DNA of 6,084 nt from an uncultured Anaerolineaceae bacterium. Lineage in GTDB: Bacteria > Chloroflexota > Anaerolineae > Anaerolineales > Anaerolineaceae. Both the position numbers and the translations under genes were made by a program. Every line of letters starts with the position of its first letter. Positions within the stretch are counted from its first letter, which is position 1. Shown piece after piece: positions 4,644 to 6,084 of this stretch. Below the pieces are notes generated by a model. It was given only the letters and a program-made list of their open reading frames with translations, did not search any database and had not been told where the DNA came from. The stretch is taken from positions 1 to 6,084 of the forward strand of contig CALAEB010000223.1 in NCBI GenBank assembly GCA_937890875.1, read 5' to 3'.

Positions 4644-5435
4644 TCAACGCTCTGACCTCTGAATCGCCGCTTTCGGAATACAGACGCGAACAGCGTCATC
4701 ATACAGGCGCTGCACTTCGATTTCGACCCCGTACAGCGTTTGCATCAGCTCACTGCTGACGATATCGGCCGGGGTGCCATCGGCCAGCACACGCCCGTCT
4801 TTCAGCGCCAGCACCCGGTCTGAAAACAGAAAGGTCTGATCCGGGTTATGGGTCGCCTGGACCACGGTATACCCTTCTTCGGCCAGCGAACGGATCTGCG
4901 TCAGCACTTTGATCTGGTTGCCGAAATCCAAATTGGCCGTCGGTTCATCCAGGATCAGCACGCGCGCATTCTGCGCCAACGCCCGGGCGATCATCGTCAG
5001 CTGACGTTCGCCGCCGCTGATCTGGTGAAAGCCCCGGTCATGCAGCGATGCAATCCCCAACCGTTCAATTGCCTGCTCCGCCCGCTCCGCCTGTTTTCGT
5101 CCGGGCATGGAAACGGCGGAGACCTGACCGGTCGTCCCCATCAGCACCATGTCAAAAACAGTGTAGTTAAATGAAGGGTGATGGGACTGCGGAATATAGG
5201 CGACCCGTTTCGCCATTTCCCGCGCAGAAAGATGCCGCACATCCTGTCCCTCCACCCGGATCGTCCCGCGATATCCTCGCAACAGTCCCAGAATACAACG
5301 GAAAAGCGTGCTTTTTCCCACGCCATTCGCGCCCAAAACAGACAGGAATTTTCCATCTTCAGCCACAAAGCTGACCCGGTCCAGCACCGGACGCACATCA
5401 TACACAAAACTCAGTTCATCAACCAGTACGCTCAA
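4644..5435 (-). CDS. ABC transporter ATP-binding protein, FecE/BtuD type
   Basis: This 263-residue cytoplasmic ATPase powers the importer encoded on either side. All motifs are intact: Walker A GANGVGKST at 35-43, Q-loop Gln83 in YIPQS, signature ISGGERQ at 139-145 (Ile and Glu variants of LSGGQ), Walker B VLILDEPT at 159-166 with Glu164 catalytic, D-loop NLD at 168-170, and switch His196 in ATHNPDQ. The start codon is TTG at 5435-5433. It overlaps the permease stop as TTGA, so translation is probably coupled. A GGAGAGG site lies about nine bases upstream, and no ATG or GTG occurs nearby in frame. The SBP start follows 35 bases after its stop. The family normally works as a dimer with two FecCD permease subunits. 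Confidence 0.95.
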   Translation of the reverse strand: MSVLVDELSFVYDVRPVLDRVSFVAEDGKFLSVLGANGVGKSTLFRCILGLLRGYRGTIRVEGQDVRHLSAREMAKRVAYIPQSHHPSFNYTVFDMVLMGTTGQVSAVSMPGRKQAERAEQAIERLGIASLHDRGFHQISGGERQLTMIARALAQNARVLILDEPTANLDFGNQIKVLTQIRSLAEEGYTVVQATHNPDQTFLFSDRVLALKDGRVLADGTPADIVSSELMQTLYGVEIEVQRLYDDAVRVCIPKAAIQRSER

Positions 5436-6084
5436 AATGAATCGCCTCTCCGGGTGATCAGGTAGATGAAAAAAGGCGCGCCGATAAACGCGGTCAGAAT
5501 ACCCAGCGGGATTTCCGTCGCCAGCAGGTTTCGGGAGACATTATCCACCACCAGCATGAAAATCGCACCGAAAATCATCGTCGCCGGCAGCAAATGCTGA
5601 TAGTTATTCCCCACCAGTTTGCGCGAAAGATGCGGCATCACCAGCCCGACCCAGCCGATCATCCCACTGACGGAGACACTGGCCGCTGTGATCAGGGTGG
5701 AACAAATAATCACAATCAGCCGCAGCAGATTGATATTGATGCCCAGCGTCTGCGCTTCATCATCCCCCAACGTCAGAATATTGATCTGCCAGCGCAGCAA
5801 AAACAAAGGAAGCAACCCGAGCGCCATCGGAAACACCACAAAGGCCACATCCTTTTTCGTCGCGCCAGACAGGCTGCCCATCAGCCAATAGGTGATGGCC
5901 GGCAATTCGCTGTTCTGATCGGCGACCAATTTGATAAACGATGTGCCGGCAGTAAACAGCGAACTGATCATAATGCCGGAAAGGATCAGCCCGATCATCC
6001 GCTTCCCTTCGGCCCGCAGACTGATAGAATACACCAGAAAAACCGTAAACAGGCTGAACAGGAAAGCCGAAGCAGTGATCATCC
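5432..6084 (-). CDS. FecCD-family ABC permease, C-terminal two thirds (5' end outside window)
   Basis: These 216 or so residues are the C-terminal part of a BtuC/FecCD inner-membrane permease (family length about 330-350). Hydrophobic helices alternate with family motifs: LILSGIMISSLF (32-43), WLMGSLSGAT (66-75), LTLGDDEAQTLGIN (103-116), which is the coupling region facing the ATPase, SGMIGWVGLVMPHLSRKLVG (139-158), LLPATMIFGA (164-173), and EIPLGILTAFIGAPFFIYLI (190-209). The start lies beyond 6084. The ATG at 6082 is internal. The stop TGA overlaps the TTG start of the ATPase gene. A single permease gene of this type usually forms a homodimer, but a second permease gene could lie just outside the window. 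The operon promoter is also outside. Confidence 0.95.
   Translation of the reverse strand, partial: MITASAFLFSLFTVFLVYSISLRAEGKRMIGLILSGIMISSLFTAGTSFIKLVADQNSELPAITYWLMGSLSGATKKDVAFVVFPMALGLLPLFLLRWQINILTLGDDEAQTLGININLLRLIVIICSTLITAASVSVSGMIGWVGLVMPHLSRKLVGNNYQHLLPATMIFGAIFMLVVDNVSRNLLATEIPLGILTAFIGAPFFIYLITRRGDSF

Noticed and set aside
4606..4647. Longer N-terminus for the binding protein from ATG at 4647
   Set aside because: It would overlap the ATPase gene and put 13 polar residues before the signal peptide. ATG at 4608 has a strong AAGGAG site.
1..6084. CRISPR array, insertion sequence, phage or defence system
   Set aside because: No regularly spaced repeats, transposase, integrase or recognisable defence genes are seen on either strand.

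Overview
The window looks like a chromosomal segment of a moderately GC-rich bacterium. My best guess is the phylum Chloroflexota (Anaerolineae-like). This rests on the look of the PlsX protein (the stretches NGEEAGKGNELV and VGHGRSD) and of the NERD-like protein beside it, both judged from memory without a search. Four minus-strand blocks carry GC-rich third positions. One plus-strand gene in the middle is clearly AT-rich and reads like a Firmicutes import.

Layout, left to right. At 1-157 (minus) is the N-terminal 52 codons of a non-haem ferritin that runs off the left edge. At 158-432 is a leader and spacer. At 433-2133 (minus) is a two-gene unit: plsX (phosphate acyltransferase of phospholipid synthesis), then 16 bases later a small two-helix membrane protein with a NERD-like domain. 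That second gene is split into two frames joined by a 4-base ATGA overlap. The split coincides with a slippery A-AAA-AAG heptamer in the correct phase, and a -1 shift there gives a continuous 229-residue protein. At 2134-2604 is a 471-bp divergent intergenic region, unusually rich in inverted repeats and holding a perfect-consensus promoter for tRNA-Leu(GAG) (2605-2686, plus). At 2927-3397 (plus) is the AT-rich pyridoxamine-5'-phosphate-oxidase-family gene. A bidirectional terminator (3479-3508) separates it from the convergent operon on the right.

At 3526-6084 (minus) is a FecCD-type ABC uptake operon. In transcription order it holds a permease (5' end outside the window), an ATPase starting at TTG and overlapping the permease stop, and a secreted substrate-binding protein. 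Together these form a type II importer for an iron-siderophore, haem, corrinoid or similar metal-chelate ligand. Ferritin at the other end of the window would store iron, but the two loci are about 3.4 kb apart, with other genes between them. A shared iron theme is therefore only a suggestion.

The two things most worth a second look are the frameshifted NERD-like gene (programmed recoding, recent mutation or homopolymer sequencing error) and the dense set of inverted repeats between plsX and tRNA-Leu. That set includes a 72-nt two-tier hairpin whose G-U pairs favour a minus-strand RNA.
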